64,000 nt of DNA from Deltaproteobacteria bacterium (lineage in GTDB: Bacteria > Myxococcota_A > Polyangia > Polyangiales > Houyiibacteriaceae): positions 88,980 to 152,979 of the forward strand of contig JAEPMI010000006.1 of the NCBI GenBank assembly GCA_017644045.1, given 5' to 3'. A program made the position numbers and the translations under genes. This document shows positions 1 through 10,757 of the stretch, piece after piece (position 1 is the stretch's first letter; each line of letters opens with the position of its first letter). The notes under the pieces were generated by a model. That model had not been told where the DNA came from. It did no database searches and saw only the letters and a program-made list of their open reading frames with translations.

Positions 1-110
1 TCGTACTCCATGGGGACGCGGAGCCGGCGCGCCCAGAACCACAGGTGCAGCCACCAGAGGAAGAGCGCCCCAGCGACGGCGACGAGCGTCCATGGGGCCC
101 AGGCCGGCAT
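1..110 (-). CDS. Membrane protein, N-terminal fragment only
   Basis: Reading leftward from an ATG at 110-108 gives 36 residues that leave the window without a stop. The peptide starts MPAWAPWTLV, continues as one strongly hydrophobic Trp/Leu/Ala-rich helix (about residues 7-27) and then turns basic (ARRLR), the pattern of an N-terminal membrane anchor followed by a cytoplasmic stretch. The family cannot be told from so little. It is divergent from the sigma54 activator at 178, with about 67 bp between the starts, so the two may share a control region. Confidence 0.5.
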   Translation of the reverse strand, partial: MPAWAPWTLVAVAGALFLWWLHLWFWARRLRVPMEY

Positions 111-177
111 GGCCTCACGCTGCAGCCACCGGCCACCGCTCGCAAGCAGGCGTCCCGATTCTGGTAGATTCCGGCAC

Positions 178-1683
178 GTGGACTTGGACAGCCTCGGACG
201 CTGGGACAACCTCCGGGGGGTCAAGGTCGCGCGCCGACTTCTCGAGCGCGCGCACGGTGTGACCCTCGCGATCGCGGACACCGAGGGGTTGCTCGCGCAC
301 CAGCGCAGCGGTGTGCTCGCGACTCCCGTCGCCGTCTGCCGCGCGTTCCTCTTCGGTCGCGACGGCTTCACCCAGTGCGACGCGCACTACCGCGCGCTCG
401 GCCGCGGCGAGCCCGAGGCCGAGTGCCACGCGGGCCTCACGACGCTCGCCACGCCGATCGTCATCGAGGGGGAGGTGCTGGCTCACGTCGTGGCCACCGG
501 CTGGGCCGCGACCACGGAAGAACCGGAGCGGCCGGCGCTGGTGACCCGGCTGCGAGAGAGCGCCCCGAACGACGACGCCTCGGAGGCGGTCCGTCGGCTG
601 CCCGTCTTGGATCGTGGCGCCCTCGCGTCGGTTCGCGCCGCGCTCGAAGGGGTCGCCGAGGAGATCGTCGCCCACGAGCAGGACCGCCGCGCGCGGCGGG
701 CGAGCCCCGACGCGCCGGGGCTGTGGGGCATGATCGGCCGTTCCCCGGTGATGGCCGCCGTCTTCGACCTCCTGCCCAAGCTCGCGCAGAGCGACGCGAC
801 CGCGCTCGTGCTCGGCGAGAGCGGCACCGGCAAGGAGCTCGCGGCCCGGGCGCTCCATGACAACGGCCCGCGGGCGAAGGGCCCATTCGTGGCGCAGAGC
901 TGTGGCGCGATGAGCGACGAGCTGCTCGAGAGCCTGCTCTTCGGTCACGTGCGCGGGGCCTTCAGCGGCGCGGAGCGTCCGAGCTCGGGCCTCTTCGGCA
1001 CCGCCGACGGTGGGACGCTCTTCCTCGACGAGGTCGGTGAGATGTCGCCCGCGATGCAGGCCAAGCTGCTGCGCGTGCTCCAGGACCGGAAGTACACGCC
1101 GGTGGGCGCGACGGCTCCTCGCGCGGCGGACGTGCGCGTGGTCGCGGCCACGCACCGTGACCTCCGCGCGATGGTGGATGCGGGCGCCTTCCGCGAAGAC
1201 CTCTACTTCCGTCTGCACGTGCTCGTGCTGAAGCTCCCGCCCCTGCGCGAGCGGACCGGTGACATCCCACTGCTCGTCGGCGGATTCCTCGCCCACGTGG
1301 AGGGCGCGCCCCGGAAGATCGGTGACGCCGCGCTCGAGTGCATCGAGCGCTACGAGTGGCCTGGCAACGTGCGCGAGCTCCGCGCGGAGGTCGAGCGCTG
1401 GGCCGTGACCGCCGCGGACTCGCTCGCCGTGGAACCACGGCACCTCTCGCCCGCGGTCCGCGAAGCCGGCGGCTACGACGTCGCCGCCGCCGCGAGCACC
1501 CCCGAGGCGCGCGCCGCGGCCGAAGGTGGCGGGACGCTCGCCGAAGCGATCGAATCACTCGAGCGCGCGATCATTCGTCGCGGACTCGAACGAACGGACG
1601 GGAACCGGACCCAGCTCGCCAAGGAGCTGGACATCAGCCGGACGACCCTCGCCGACCGCCTGAAGCGCTACGACCTGGAGTAG
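178..1683 (+). CDS. PocR-domain sigma54-dependent transcriptional activator
   Basis: This 501-residue enhancer-binding protein should sense a ligand and drive sigma54 RNA polymerase by ATP hydrolysis. I start it at GTG 178; the open frame runs on to 10 but that part is Arg/His-rich and unlike the family. Residues 20-115 match the PocR sensory domain, with Cys54, Cys67 and Cys83 placed as in that family. The AAA+ module (about 183-405) has Walker A GESGTGKE (213-220), a GAFSGA loop (260-265; the usual form is GAFTGA) and Walker B LFLDEV. A Fis-type helix-turn-helix ends the protein (TQLAKELDISRTTLADRLKR). Target genes are not shown by the sequence; the divergent membrane gene at 1-110 is the obvious candidate. 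Confidence 0.9.
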   Translation: MDLDSLGRWDNLRGVKVARRLLERAHGVTLAIADTEGLLAHQRSGVLATPVAVCRAFLFGRDGFTQCDAHYRALGRGEPEAECHAGLTTLATPIVIEGEVLAHVVATGWAATTEEPERPALVTRLRESAPNDDASEAVRRLPVLDRGALASVRAALEGVAEEIVAHEQDRRARRASPDAPGLWGMIGRSPVMAAVFDLLPKLAQSDATALVLGESGTGKELAARALHDNGPRAKGPFVAQSCGAMSDELLESLLFGHVRGAFSGAERPSSGLFGTADGGTLFLDEVGEMSPAMQAKLLRVLQDRKYTPVGATAPRAADVRVVAATHRDLRAMVDAGAFREDLYFRLHVLVLKLPPLRERTGDIPLLVGGFLAHVEGAPRKIGDAALECIERYEWPGNVRELRAEVERWAVTAADSLAVEPRHLSPAVREAGGYDVAAAASTPEARAAAEGGGTLAEAIESLERAIIRRGLERTDGNRTQLAKELDISRTTLADRLKRYDLE

Positions 1684-1695
1684 GTCGCCAAACGC

Positions 1696-1838
1696 GACCC
1701 TCACCCTGGCCCTCGTCCTACAAACGAGGAAGAGCCGAAGGCGACCCCTCACCCTGACCCTCGCCCTACAAACGAGGAAGAGCCGAAGGCGACCCCTCAC
1801 CCTGGCCCTCGCCCTACAAACGAGGAAGAGCCGAAGGC
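1696..1838. repeat. Three tandem 47-48 bp repeats
   Basis: Three near-identical units at 1696-1742, 1743-1790 and 1791-1838 each read roughly GACCCCTCACCCTGGCCC, then TCGCCCTACAAACGAGG, then AAGAGCCGAAGGC. They fill the gap between two convergent genes. The C-tract half and the GCCGAAGGC half both recur near 28.1 and 28.7 kb, so this belongs to a dispersed composite element. Confidence 0.9.
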
Positions 1839-1857
1839 ATGTGTGCCTTCGGCTCTT
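1826..1857. terminator. Hairpin between convergent genes
   Basis: The last repeat unit runs into a perfect 14-bp inverted repeat (AAGAGCCGAAGGCA / TGCCTTCGGCTCTT) with a TGTG loop. It lies between the convergent activator and RCC1 genes and is symmetric, so it could end transcription from both sides. There is no strong T-tract. Confidence 0.55.
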
Positions 1858-1890
1858 GGTCGCCCGTCCCGTTCGCCTCGGTCCCACGAA

Positions 1891-1926
1891 GGGTGAGGGT
1901 CAGGGCGAGGGTGAGGGTGAGGGTGG
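1891..1926. repeat. G-tract array (quadruplex-type motif)
   Basis: Six GGG runs separated by exactly 3 nt (GGGTGAGGGTCAGGGCGAGG and onward) satisfy the usual G-quadruplex pattern and are complementary in character to the C-tracts at 1696-1838. The array sits just 3' of the RCC1 gene, which is read from the other strand. Confidence 0.8.
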
Positions 1927-1947
1927 TCGCCTCACGGCGACGCCGCT

Positions 1948-3315
1948 TCAGAACCCGGTGACCTCGACGGGCGAGACCGACCGCGTGCGGTCCGCGTTGC
2001 CGTTGGGGCCGAGCTGGCGCTGGTCGTTCCAGCCCCAGCACCACACCGAGCCGCTCTCGCCGAGCGCGCACACGTGACGGTTGCCGACCGCGAGCTGCGT
2101 CGCGCCCTCGGTGAGCGCCACGTCGACCGGGGTCTCGCTGCAGTCGATGTCCTCACCGCGCACGTTCATGCACGCGGTGTGAGCGCCGACCTCTTCGCCG
2201 TCGCCGAGCTGCCCCTCGCGGTTCGAGCCCCAGCACTTCACGTCGCCGCCGTCGACGATGGCGCAGCTGTTGTCCAGACCCGCCGCGATGCTGATCACGC
2301 TGGAGAGGCCGGCGATCTCGGTCGGAACGACCACGTCCGTGCCCGGGGTGCCGCCCACCTGGCCGGCCGCGTTGAAGCCCCAGCACTGCACGGTGCCATC
2401 GTCGATGAGCGCACACGCATGCGCGGCGCCGACCGCGAGCTGCGTCACGTTCGAACCGTCGATGCCGGTGAAGGTGACCGCGACCGGAGTCGCGGAGCAG
2501 TCGTAGGTGTTGGGCATGGTTCCACAGGTCTCGTGACCCATGTCGTCGCCGAGCTGACCGCCGAGGTTGTCACCCCAGCAGAGCACCTCGGACGCGGTGC
2601 GCGCGCACGCGAAGTCGCCGCTGGCGACGATCTCGAGCGGATCGGCGAGCGTCACGGCCATGGGCGTCGGGTGATCCTCGAAGTCGGTGAGGCCGAGCTG
2701 ACCGCTCTCGCCCTGGCCGGCGCAGAGGAGCGTGCCGTCGCCCTGGATCGCGCAGGTGTGGCGGCTGCCCTTGCCGAAGCTGTCGATGGAGGTGAAGCCC
2801 GTGCGCTCCTCCGGCGTGAAGAGACGCCGACGCGAACCGCCGCCGCCCTCCTCGAGGTTGTCGCTCAGGCCCCAGCACCACATGTCACCGTCCGGATCGA
2901 CGGCGCAGGTGCTCGCGCTCTCCGACTCGATGGAGACCGCCTCGATGAGCGCGACCTCGACCGGCTCGGCCGAGCAGTCCCGCGGCTCGACGCCCGTCAT
3001 GCCGCAAGCGGCGCCGTGCCGCATGTTGCCGTCGCCGAGCTGACCCACCAGGTTCGCACCCCAGCAGAGGACCTCGCCGTTCTCACGACGGGCGCAGCTG
3101 AAGTCGCCACCCGCGCTGACCTCGACGATGTCGCAACCCTCGGTGCAACCCGGGACGAAGGCGTCGGTGCCCAGATCCGGCGGACCGGAGTCCTCCCCCG
3201 GTCCTCCCATGTCGACCTCGACGAAGGCATCCACGTCGGTGTCGGTCGTGTCGCCGTCGTCGTCCCCACAAGCCGCCACGAGGGCGACCAAGCTCAACCA
3301 AGCCATCAAGCGCAT
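1948..3315 (-). CDS. RCC1-repeat lipoprotein
   Basis: The mature product should be a surface or periplasmic seven-bladed RCC1-like propeller tethered by lipid. I start at ATG 3315 (MRLMAWL) because GGAG lies 9 nt upstream; the ATG at 3324 would overlap that site. A lipobox (VALVAAC) is followed by an Asp/Gly-rich linker of about 45 residues, then seven repeats of the form AxGxxHxCAxxxDGxxxCWGxNxxGQLG. Each repeat carries a pair of cysteines, typical of secreted RCC1 proteins, in contrast to eukaryotic nuclear RCC1. It is the last gene of the minus-strand run that includes the PEGA kinase 68 nt upstream. A ligand or partner cannot be read from sequence. Confidence 0.85.
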   Translation of the reverse strand: MRLMAWLSLVALVAACGDDDGDTTDTDVDAFVEVDMGGPGEDSGPPDLGTDAFVPGCTEGCDIVEVSAGGDFSCARRENGEVLCWGANLVGQLGDGNMRHGAACGMTGVEPRDCSAEPVEVALIEAVSIESESASTCAVDPDGDMWCWGLSDNLEEGGGGSRRRLFTPEERTGFTSIDSFGKGSRHTCAIQGDGTLLCAGQGESGQLGLTDFEDHPTPMAVTLADPLEIVASGDFACARTASEVLCWGDNLGGQLGDDMGHETCGTMPNTYDCSATPVAVTFTGIDGSNVTQLAVGAAHACALIDDGTVQCWGFNAAGQVGGTPGTDVVVPTEIAGLSSVISIAAGLDNSCAIVDGGDVKCWGSNREGQLGDGEEVGAHTACMNVRGEDIDCSETPVDVALTEGATQLAVGNRHVCALGESGSVWCWGWNDQRQLGPNGNADRTRSVSPVEVTGF

Positions 3316-3391
3316 GAAATCCATCTCCTACGAGGGAGGGACGTACGACGAGTGACAGCCCGGAGTCAAACGAACCCCCAGAAAGCGTCGT

Positions 3392-5374
3392 TCACAACGT
3401 TTCGCGGATGCGGGTCTCCTCGTTTGCTCGGATTCGCACCGTCTTTCGGACCGGCGGCCGGTTCGGCGAGCGAAAGGTCAGGGTGTGCCGACCCACGGGC
3501 AGCTCGATTCGGAACACGGGTGTGACTCCGAGTCGACGCGACCCGAGGAAGACCTCGCTCCAAGGGACGGTCATCACGCTCAGGTAGCCGGTCCCGGTCG
3601 GTGCGCGAGCCCGCATCATCGACGACGTCTGCAGCGGTCCGTCGTCGGACTCCCGGAGGGCGACACTGAGCGACGCCTCCCGGTCCGGCTCGACCAGCAC
3701 CAGCTCCGAGTGGGACTCGTGGCCCTCGAGGCTCACCTCCACGCGATGCTCTCCGGGCGGAAGGCTCAGGTCGACCGGTGTCTCGCCCCGGTCCTCTCCC
3801 GCGATGGTCACCTCGGCCCCCGTGGGCTCGCTCCGCACGCGGAGCCAACCGGGCACGGGCGCCGAGAGCACGACCGTCGCCGTGCCACCCGCGACGATGG
3901 CGACCGAGTCCGTCGCGACGACCTCGTCTTCGTCGAGCACCTCGATGCGATGCGCTCCGGGCGGAAGACTCGCGAGCACCGGCGCGGGGCCGTGCTCTTC
4001 ACCGTCGATTCGAACGGTCAGCCCGGACGGCTCGGTGCGCAGACGGAGGATCCCCGGCTCTGGAGCCGACCGCCCCTGCACCAGCTCGGGCACCTCCGGG
4101 GGCGCGTCGGGTGGCGGTGGCGGTCCCGTGTCGTCGAAGAGCGCCCAGGTGCCGGCCCCCGCGAAAGCGACGAGGAGGGCCGCCACCGCCCACCCCCAGC
4201 GCTTTCGCTTCGGTTGCGCCTGCGACGCCGGGAGTCGCAGGGTCTCGAGCTTCGAGTCCGACGGGGTGAGCGGCGTGTGATGGAGCGGCGGCGTGTCCTC
4301 GGCGCCGAAGACGGGGCGACCCGGATCCGTGTCCCCCGTCAGCGGCGCCGTGCCCGTCGGTGCGACCGCGGCGGTCACCGGGACGGTTCCAGCCGCGCGC
4401 GGCGAACGCTGGTCCTCGGCGACCACATCGGGGAAGAGCCGCCGAACGTAGTTCCCGATCTCGAGCGTGTCCGATGGATGCGGCTGCGAGCGGATGTAGG
4501 CCTCGAGATCGGCGCGGAGCGCGAGCGCGTCCGGGTAGCGGTTCTTCCGCTTCGGTGCGAGCGCGCGCTCGGCGACCTGGCGCAATCCGTCCGGGAGCTG
4601 CCCCAGCCGCTCGACGTCGGGGATCTTTCCGGACGCGGCGAGCAAGCGCGCCTTTCGCGGCTCCTCGTGAGGGAAGAGCATGTCGCCGGTCACGCTCTCG
4701 TAGAGGAGGATCCCCACGTTGAAGAGGTCCGAGCGTGCGTCGAGCGCCTCACCCCTGGCCTGCTCCGGTGAGAGGTACGCGTGCTTCCCGCGAACCATGC
4801 CGACCTGGGTGGCTTCCCGGCGGCTGCGGCGCTGGAGCTTGGCGACGCCGAAGTCGACGACTTTCACCGCCCCTTCGAAGGAGACCAAGACGTTCGACGG
4901 CGTGACGTCGCGGTGGACCAGGCCGACGGGATGACCTCCGTCGGTGAGCGAGTGGGCGTGTGCCAAGCCTTCGCAGACGAGTGAGAGGATCTTGGCGGCG
5001 TGGTGCGCGGGCAGCGCTCCGGTGCGGCCGCTCTGGAAGGCGTCCATCGCCGCCCGCGCCACCAACCCGCGCAGGTCGACGCCGCGGACCAGCTCCATGA
5101 CCAGGTAGCTGGTCTCGTCGTCCTCGCCGAAGTCGTAGACCCCCACGACGTTCGGGTGGTTCAGGCGCGCGACGATCCGCGCTTCCTCCCGGAAGAGCGC
5201 CTGGAACTGCCCGTCGGCCGAGAGGTGCGGGAGCATCCGCTTCACCACCAGGTCGCGCGAGAACCCGTCGGGCCCCTCCTTCCGAGCGAGGAAGATCTCG
5301 GCCATCCCACCTCGGGCGAGGCGCTTCACCAAGACATAGGGGCCGAGGGGCACGCCACGCACGATGCCGATCAT
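3392..5374 (-). CDS. Membrane Ser/Thr protein kinase with PEGA domains
   Basis: This is a 660-residue Hanks-type kinase. The catalytic domain (about 10-275) is complete: a Gly-rich loop RGGMAEIF, Lys45 (VVK), HRDVTPSN (HRD 154-156) and DFG 174-176. A Pro/Thr-rich juxtamembrane linker leads to one membrane helix (about 395-415, Trp/Ala/Leu-rich). Outside there are about three PEGA-like modules (roughly 445-515, 516-580, 595-655), the last with the LSVxTxPWSxVxxG signature also found in the second kinase at 14035. PEGA domains are expected to bind envelope or surface material. The TPR/Ig-like gene ends 59 nt upstream and the RCC1 gene starts 76 nt downstream. The FHA regulator in the same run is a natural candidate reader of its phosphorylation. 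Confidence 0.93.
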   Translation of the reverse strand: MIGIVRGVPLGPYVLVKRLARGGMAEIFLARKEGPDGFSRDLVVKRMLPHLSADGQFQALFREEARIVARLNHPNVVGVYDFGEDDETSYLVMELVRGVDLRGLVARAAMDAFQSGRTGALPAHHAAKILSLVCEGLAHAHSLTDGGHPVGLVHRDVTPSNVLVSFEGAVKVVDFGVAKLQRRSRREATQVGMVRGKHAYLSPEQARGEALDARSDLFNVGILLYESVTGDMLFPHEEPRKARLLAASGKIPDVERLGQLPDGLRQVAERALAPKRKNRYPDALALRADLEAYIRSQPHPSDTLEIGNYVRRLFPDVVAEDQRSPRAAGTVPVTAAVAPTGTAPLTGDTDPGRPVFGAEDTPPLHHTPLTPSDSKLETLRLPASQAQPKRKRWGWAVAALLVAFAGAGTWALFDDTGPPPPPDAPPEVPELVQGRSAPEPGILRLRTEPSGLTVRIDGEEHGPAPVLASLPPGAHRIEVLDEDEVVATDSVAIVAGGTATVVLSAPVPGWLRVRSEPTGAEVTIAGEDRGETPVDLSLPPGEHRVEVSLEGHESHSELVLVEPDREASLSVALRESDDGPLQTSSMMRARAPTGTGYLSVMTVPWSEVFLGSRRLGVTPVFRIELPVGRHTLTFRSPNRPPVRKTVRIRANEETRIRETL

Positions 5375-5433
5375 AGGACATCGGCGTCCCGTACCCGTCG
5401 ATATCGCTCACGGCGTGCGACCGGAGCGCTACC

Positions 5434-6342
5434 TCAGGGGAGCTCGACGCGGCCGGGCGGGAGGGTGCCGGGTGGTGCCTGATCGCCCTGGCTGAGCCCG
5501 ACGCCGAGGCCCACGGCGAGCCCCACGGCCGCCACACCGACGAGGGTCCAGAGCCACCATCGCCGAACCAGCGGCACGGGCAGCTCGTCCCGGACGTCGA
5601 CCTCGAGCGGCCAGTGCGGCTCGCCCGCACGGCCGACCACCGAGCCCGCGCCATCGCGCGCCTCGGCGTAGAGGAGCATCCGGCCCGTGGTGGCGGGCGT
5701 CGGCACCTCGCCCTCGAAGGCCCCCTCCCCCGTCGGTGCGAGCTCGGTCGCCTGCCACTGGCGCTCCTCGTCGCTCCGGTGGTGCACGCGGACCGCCGCG
5801 ACGGCCGCGCCCTCCGAACGAACGGCGACCGGCAACGTGGCGGAAGCGCGCGCGGCCTCCGGCGCGTCGACCACCAGCTGCAGCTCCGGGTCGATCGCGG
5901 CGTCCGCGACGAGCTGGCGACGAAGGCGCTCGACGAACTCGCGGATCTTCGGCGAGCCGCTCGGCTCACGGAGCGCGTGGTAGGGGTCGATGCCGAGCAT
6001 TCGTTCGAACGCGACACGCGCTTCCGCCTCGCGGTCGATGACCAGGTTGGAGGCGCCGAGGTATTCGAAGGCCTCGAGACGCTGACCCTGGTCGGCTCCG
6101 GGGACCGCCAGCGCCCGGGTCATCGCGTCGATCACGCCAGGAAAATCGAGCTGCAGGTAGAGCTGGCGGCCGCGCTCGAGCAGTCGCTCCACCTCGCCGG
6201 GCGTGGTGCGCGGCGCGTCGGCCGGCGCGGCCTCTTCCTCCGCCGGCGCCGCGATCTCGGTCGCGTCCTCCGCCTCCGGAGACTGGGCCGCCGCCGGAGA
6301 CGCCAGCCAGAGGAGACCGAGCAGGATGCTCGCGCGCGTCAT
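5434..6342 (-). CDS. Secreted TPR/Ig-like protein with C-terminal membrane anchor
   Basis: No named family was recognised. The 302 residues show a signal peptide (1-19, ending AAAQ), an acidic Ala/Glu stretch, a helical TPR-like region (about 48-135), a beta-rich Ig-like domain (about 145-235, with VRVHHRSDEERQW), then one membrane helix (about 245-267) and a short tail ending in GTLPPGRVELP. The same order of parts, including an IxLHYR-type strand and a GSLGQVGLEL tail, is seen in the gene at 16022, also beside a PEGA kinase. It overlaps the VCBS gene upstream by 4 nt (ATGA), so the two are probably translated together. A role as an extracytoplasmic partner of the kinase is inference. Confidence 0.75.
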   Translation of the reverse strand: MTRASILLGLLWLASPAAAQSPEAEDATEIAAPAEEEAAPADAPRTTPGEVERLLERGRQLYLQLDFPGVIDAMTRALAVPGADQGQRLEAFEYLGASNLVIDREAEARVAFERMLGIDPYHALREPSGSPKIREFVERLRRQLVADAAIDPELQLVVDAPEAARASATLPVAVRSEGAAVAAVRVHHRSDEERQWQATELAPTGEGAFEGEVPTPATTGRMLLYAEARDGAGSVVGRAGEPHWPLEVDVRDELPVPLVRRWWLWTLVGVAAVGLAVGLGVGLSQGDQAPPGTLPPGRVELP

Positions 6343-7552
6343 GGCGCGTACGCCTCCACCCGCCCATCGCTCCGGAGCAGGACCAGCTGCGGCCGCCCGT
6401 CTTCGAGCGCGGCAAAGGTCGCATCGATCACGTCATCGCCGAGGGCGATCATCGCGCCGAGACCATCGACACCACCGGCGATCCACTGGCTCGCGGCGCC
6501 GTCGCCGCCGAGCGCGACGACGTCTTCGATGCAGTCACCGTTCACGTCCCCGACGCGAACGGCCACCGGCGCGAGGGAGGGCACCGACGCCGCCTCGAGG
6601 AAACCGTCGCCACGATTGCGAGCAAGGCCGAGGCCCGCGTCGCTCGCGACGGCGAGGTCGAGGTCGCCGTCACCGTCCACGTCGCCGAGCGCGAGCGCCG
6701 TCGCGGTCCAGCCACGCGGTGTCGCTCCCGGCGCGATCACGGGACCGCCTTCCCCACCGAAGAAGACCTCGATCCCGCTGTCGCCGCCTGCGACGACTTC
6801 GTCGATTCCGTCGCCGTTCAGGTCGCCCGCCACGATCGTTCGAGACGGCGCTCCGGAGAGCGAGCGCCGCACCGCATCGTGGGTCACGGCGCTGACTCCG
6901 CTCGGCCCGGCGACGAAGAGCCGAGGCCCCGTGCCGGCGTCACCGAAGGTGAGCGCGTCACCGTCGATCGCGATCGTGCGCCCCTCCGCGCGAGCCTCGC
7001 CAGCGCTCATCCCCCAGAGCTCGGGGAGGCAGTCGCCGTCGAGGTCGGCGCCACCGACCAGCGTCGGAACGCCACGTGGGGTGCCGCCGAGGTCCTGCGA
7101 GTCGTCGCCGACGTCGACCACGAGGGTGTCGATGCCGTCGCCGTCCTCGTCGAGCGCGACCAGCGCCTCGGCGCCGGCGATCGTGGCGAGCTCGGCTCCC
7201 GGCGGGGGCTCGAACGCGACGCAGCTCCCCGGGCTGAGCGCGACCGGGAGGCCGCCGGTGCCGAAGGGCGCGTCGACCCGAGCGCGGGCCACCGAGCGAC
7301 CTCCGCGCCGGTGGGTCGCTTCCAGGATGACGTGGCCGCTGACCTCGTCGCCTTCGATGAAGACCACGCTGCCCCCGGGCTCGCCCGCTTCGTAGCGCTC
7401 GCTGTAGGCGACCGCGCCGGAGCCGCGCGCCGTCACGCAGACGGAGCCGACGCCGGGGGGGATGGTCACCTCGGCCTCCACCCAGCGCTCGTCTCCGCAG
7501 CCGCCGATGAGCCCGGCGAGCGCAGCGGCGACGAAGAGACGATGCGCCGTGG

Positions 7553-7556
<4 letters not shown>
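6339..7556 (-). CDS. VCBS/FG-GAP repeat lipoprotein
   Basis: A 405-residue exported protein starting at GTG 7556. It has a signal peptide with lipobox-like GLIGGC, an N-terminal beta region (about 25-130), then FG-GAP/VCBS calcium-binding blades marked by DEDGDGIDT, ADLDGDCLPE, GDLNGDGIDE, GDVDGDGDLD and GDVNGDCIED. Such proteins fold as integrin-like beta-propellers outside the cell. It overlaps the FHA regulator gene at its start (GTGA) and the TPR/Ig gene at its end (ATGA). That continuity suggests one operon encoding a regulator, several surface propellers and a kinase. Confidence 0.82.
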
Positions 7557-8772
<1,216 letters not shown>

Positions 8773-8776
<4 letters not shown>

Positions 8777-10032
8777 CGGACTCGCCTCCGCACCCCCGCC
8801 AGCGCCAACAAGATCATCGCCAGCGCGCCGCCGGGCGCCTGGCCAGCGGTCGCGCATCCATCATCGATCGGTGGCCGGGTCACCCCGGCGTCCGCTCCGT
8901 CGGGCACCTCCGGCGCCTCGGGGTACGGCCCCACGTCGAGGGTGCGAGGCGGCGGAGCGCACGTCTCGACCCCACTGCCGGGCTCCAGGAAGAGGCTGCA
9001 CCACACGTCCTCGGCCGGAACCCCGACGCAGATCTTGCAGCCGGTCCGATAGCCGGAACGGGACGCGCGCACCACGTACTCGCGCACCGGCAAGCTGAAC
9101 TCCCAGTACGCGCCGTCGGTGACCGGCGTGCCCATCGCGACCACGGCACCGCCGAGGGTCTCGACCGTCAACATCGCGTCCCGCAGCGTGGTGTCCGGGT
9201 CCCCCGCTTCCGCCACCACCCCGCGCAGTCGGAACTCCGCGCCGCTCGACCGGTCGACCACCGCCAGATGGGCCGCGGCCTCCCGCGCGTTGCCGTCGGA
9301 CGAGGGGACCAGGAACTCGTCCGCGCCGCCCCAGAGCGTGCTGGTGGCTCCGCTCCCGGAGCGGAGCCCGTCGAGCACGCCGGCGTCGGCGAGCAGGGCG
9401 CCGAGCTCGGGGTCGGTCGCGCGCTCCGCCACCGCGATCACGAGCCGTCGTCCGTCGGCGGTCAGCCCCAGCCCGGTCCGGGGCATGGGCTCGCAGCCTT
9501 CCCCTTCGCAGGGCGTCATGACGACTCCGTCCCGCACGATCGACACACCGGACACCACGGTGTCCTGCCAGGGCTCGGCCGGCACCGCCAGCGGAGCGGG
9601 TAGGAAGACCCCGACCCCCCGCGCGTCGAAGCCGAGCACCGCGTGGGCTCGATCGTCGGCGGTGTCGCTCCAGTGCTCACCGGCCCCGACCGTGAGACCG
9701 GTCGGGGTGAACGAGGGAAATGCGAAGGGCCCGGCCTGGACCACGAGCACTGCGCCCTCGACCGTCTGGCCCCAGCTCCGCGCGCTTCGGCCTCGCTCGC
9801 TCGACCGGGAGCCTCGGAGGGCCACGTCGCCCGCTGCCAGGTCCACCGAAGCGATCGCGTGGGTGGTTCCACTCGTGTCGCAGACCCGAACCGAGACACC
9901 GACCGAGAGATCCCGATCGGTGCACTGCGCCCGCACCGGCGCGGCGAGCGTGAGCAGCACGCCAGCCAGGCCGCAGGACGACACCCAGGCGTGAACCCGG
10001 GGGGTGGTCGGGACAGACACGGCCGGAATCAT
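8773..10032 (-). CDS. Secreted phosphodiester-glycosidase-like protein with MYXO-CTERM-type tail
   Basis: A 419-residue exported protein starting at ATG 10032 (MIPAVSVPTT), with a signal peptide ending PVRAQ. Residues about 55-230 resemble the phosphodiester glycosidase (NAGPA/DUF2233) family, with the typical TGLGLTADGRRLVIAVAE strand near residue 185; a carbohydrate-binding-like beta domain follows. The C-terminus has Cys, PGG, a hydrophobic helix and RRRVR, the layout of MYXO-CTERM sorting tails that a myxosortase would cut. The intramembrane protease at 23166 is a candidate enzyme. It follows the HAD gene by 35 nt and overlaps the FHA gene by 4 nt. The enzymatic assignment is moderate; the sorting tail is clearer. 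Confidence 0.7.
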
Positions 10033-10067
10033 AGCGGAACACCCCTCACTCGGGGGCGTCCGAGTTC

Positions 10068-10757
10068 TCAACGACCAGCGAGGGCGTCGAGCGCCTCGGC
10101 CGTGTCGAGCCGAGCGTAGACCTCGGGGGCTCCCGCCTCGCGGAGGGCCGCCGCGTCGAAACCACCGGTGGCCACGGCCACGATCTCGGCGCCCAGGCCC
10201 TCGGCTGCGGCGATGTCCCGCGGCGTGTCGCCGACGACTACGATGCGCACCTCGTCCAGCCCGGCCGCGAGCTGGGCGGCGCCCCGCTCGGCGCCGGCGC
10301 GGAGCAGCGCGACTCGATCCTCCGCGTCGCTCCCGAACCCACCGAAGGCGAAGCGATGGTCGAGCGAGCCCCGGCGGAGCTTCGCGCGTGCGCCTCGCTC
10401 GATGTTCCCGGTGCCGAGGCCGATCGCGACCCCATCGAGCCCTTCGACGAAGTCGAGAGCGCTCGTCACCCCGTCGAGCACCCGATAGCCCTCGGCGCGC
10501 GGCAGCTCCTCGTCGAGGTGGTCCAGGTAGCGTTCGAGCAGGGCCTCGATGACGGTCTCTTCGAAGTCGTGGCCCGCGACCTCGAGGCCGTGCCGGAGGA
10601 TCAGCCGATCGGTCATCCCGCCGAGGCGTATCCCTTCGAGCGCGTCGGGATGGCCGACGACTTCTTGGAAGGCGCGCCGCATCGCCCGGCGCCCGGCGCC
10701 GCCGGTGACGATCAACGTCCCGTCGACGTCGAAGAGATAGACCGTGGGGCGGCTCAT
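10068..10757 (-). CDS. HAD-superfamily phosphatase (phosphoglycolate-phosphatase-like)
   Basis: 229 residues starting at ATG 10757. HAD motif I is FDVDGTL (residues 9-15), motif II is the LGTGN region, and motif III/IV is VVGDTPRDIAAA, with an alpha-helical cap between; this is subfamily IA of small-molecule phosphatases. The substrate cannot be named. Its start codon overlaps the likely start of the divergent site-2 protease. It lies 35 nt before the phosphodiester-glycosidase-like gene and may be the first gene of that transcription unit. Confidence 0.85.
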   Translation of the reverse strand: MSRPTVYLFDVDGTLIVTGGAGRRAMRRAFQEVVGHPDALEGIRLGGMTDRLILRHGLEVAGHDFEETVIEALLERYLDHLDEELPRAEGYRVLDGVTSALDFVEGLDGVAIGLGTGNIERGARAKLRRGSLDHRFAFGGFGSDAEDRVALLRAGAERGAAQLAAGLDEVRIVVVGDTPRDIAAAEGLGAEIVAVATGGFDAAALREAGAPEVYARLDTAEALDALAGR

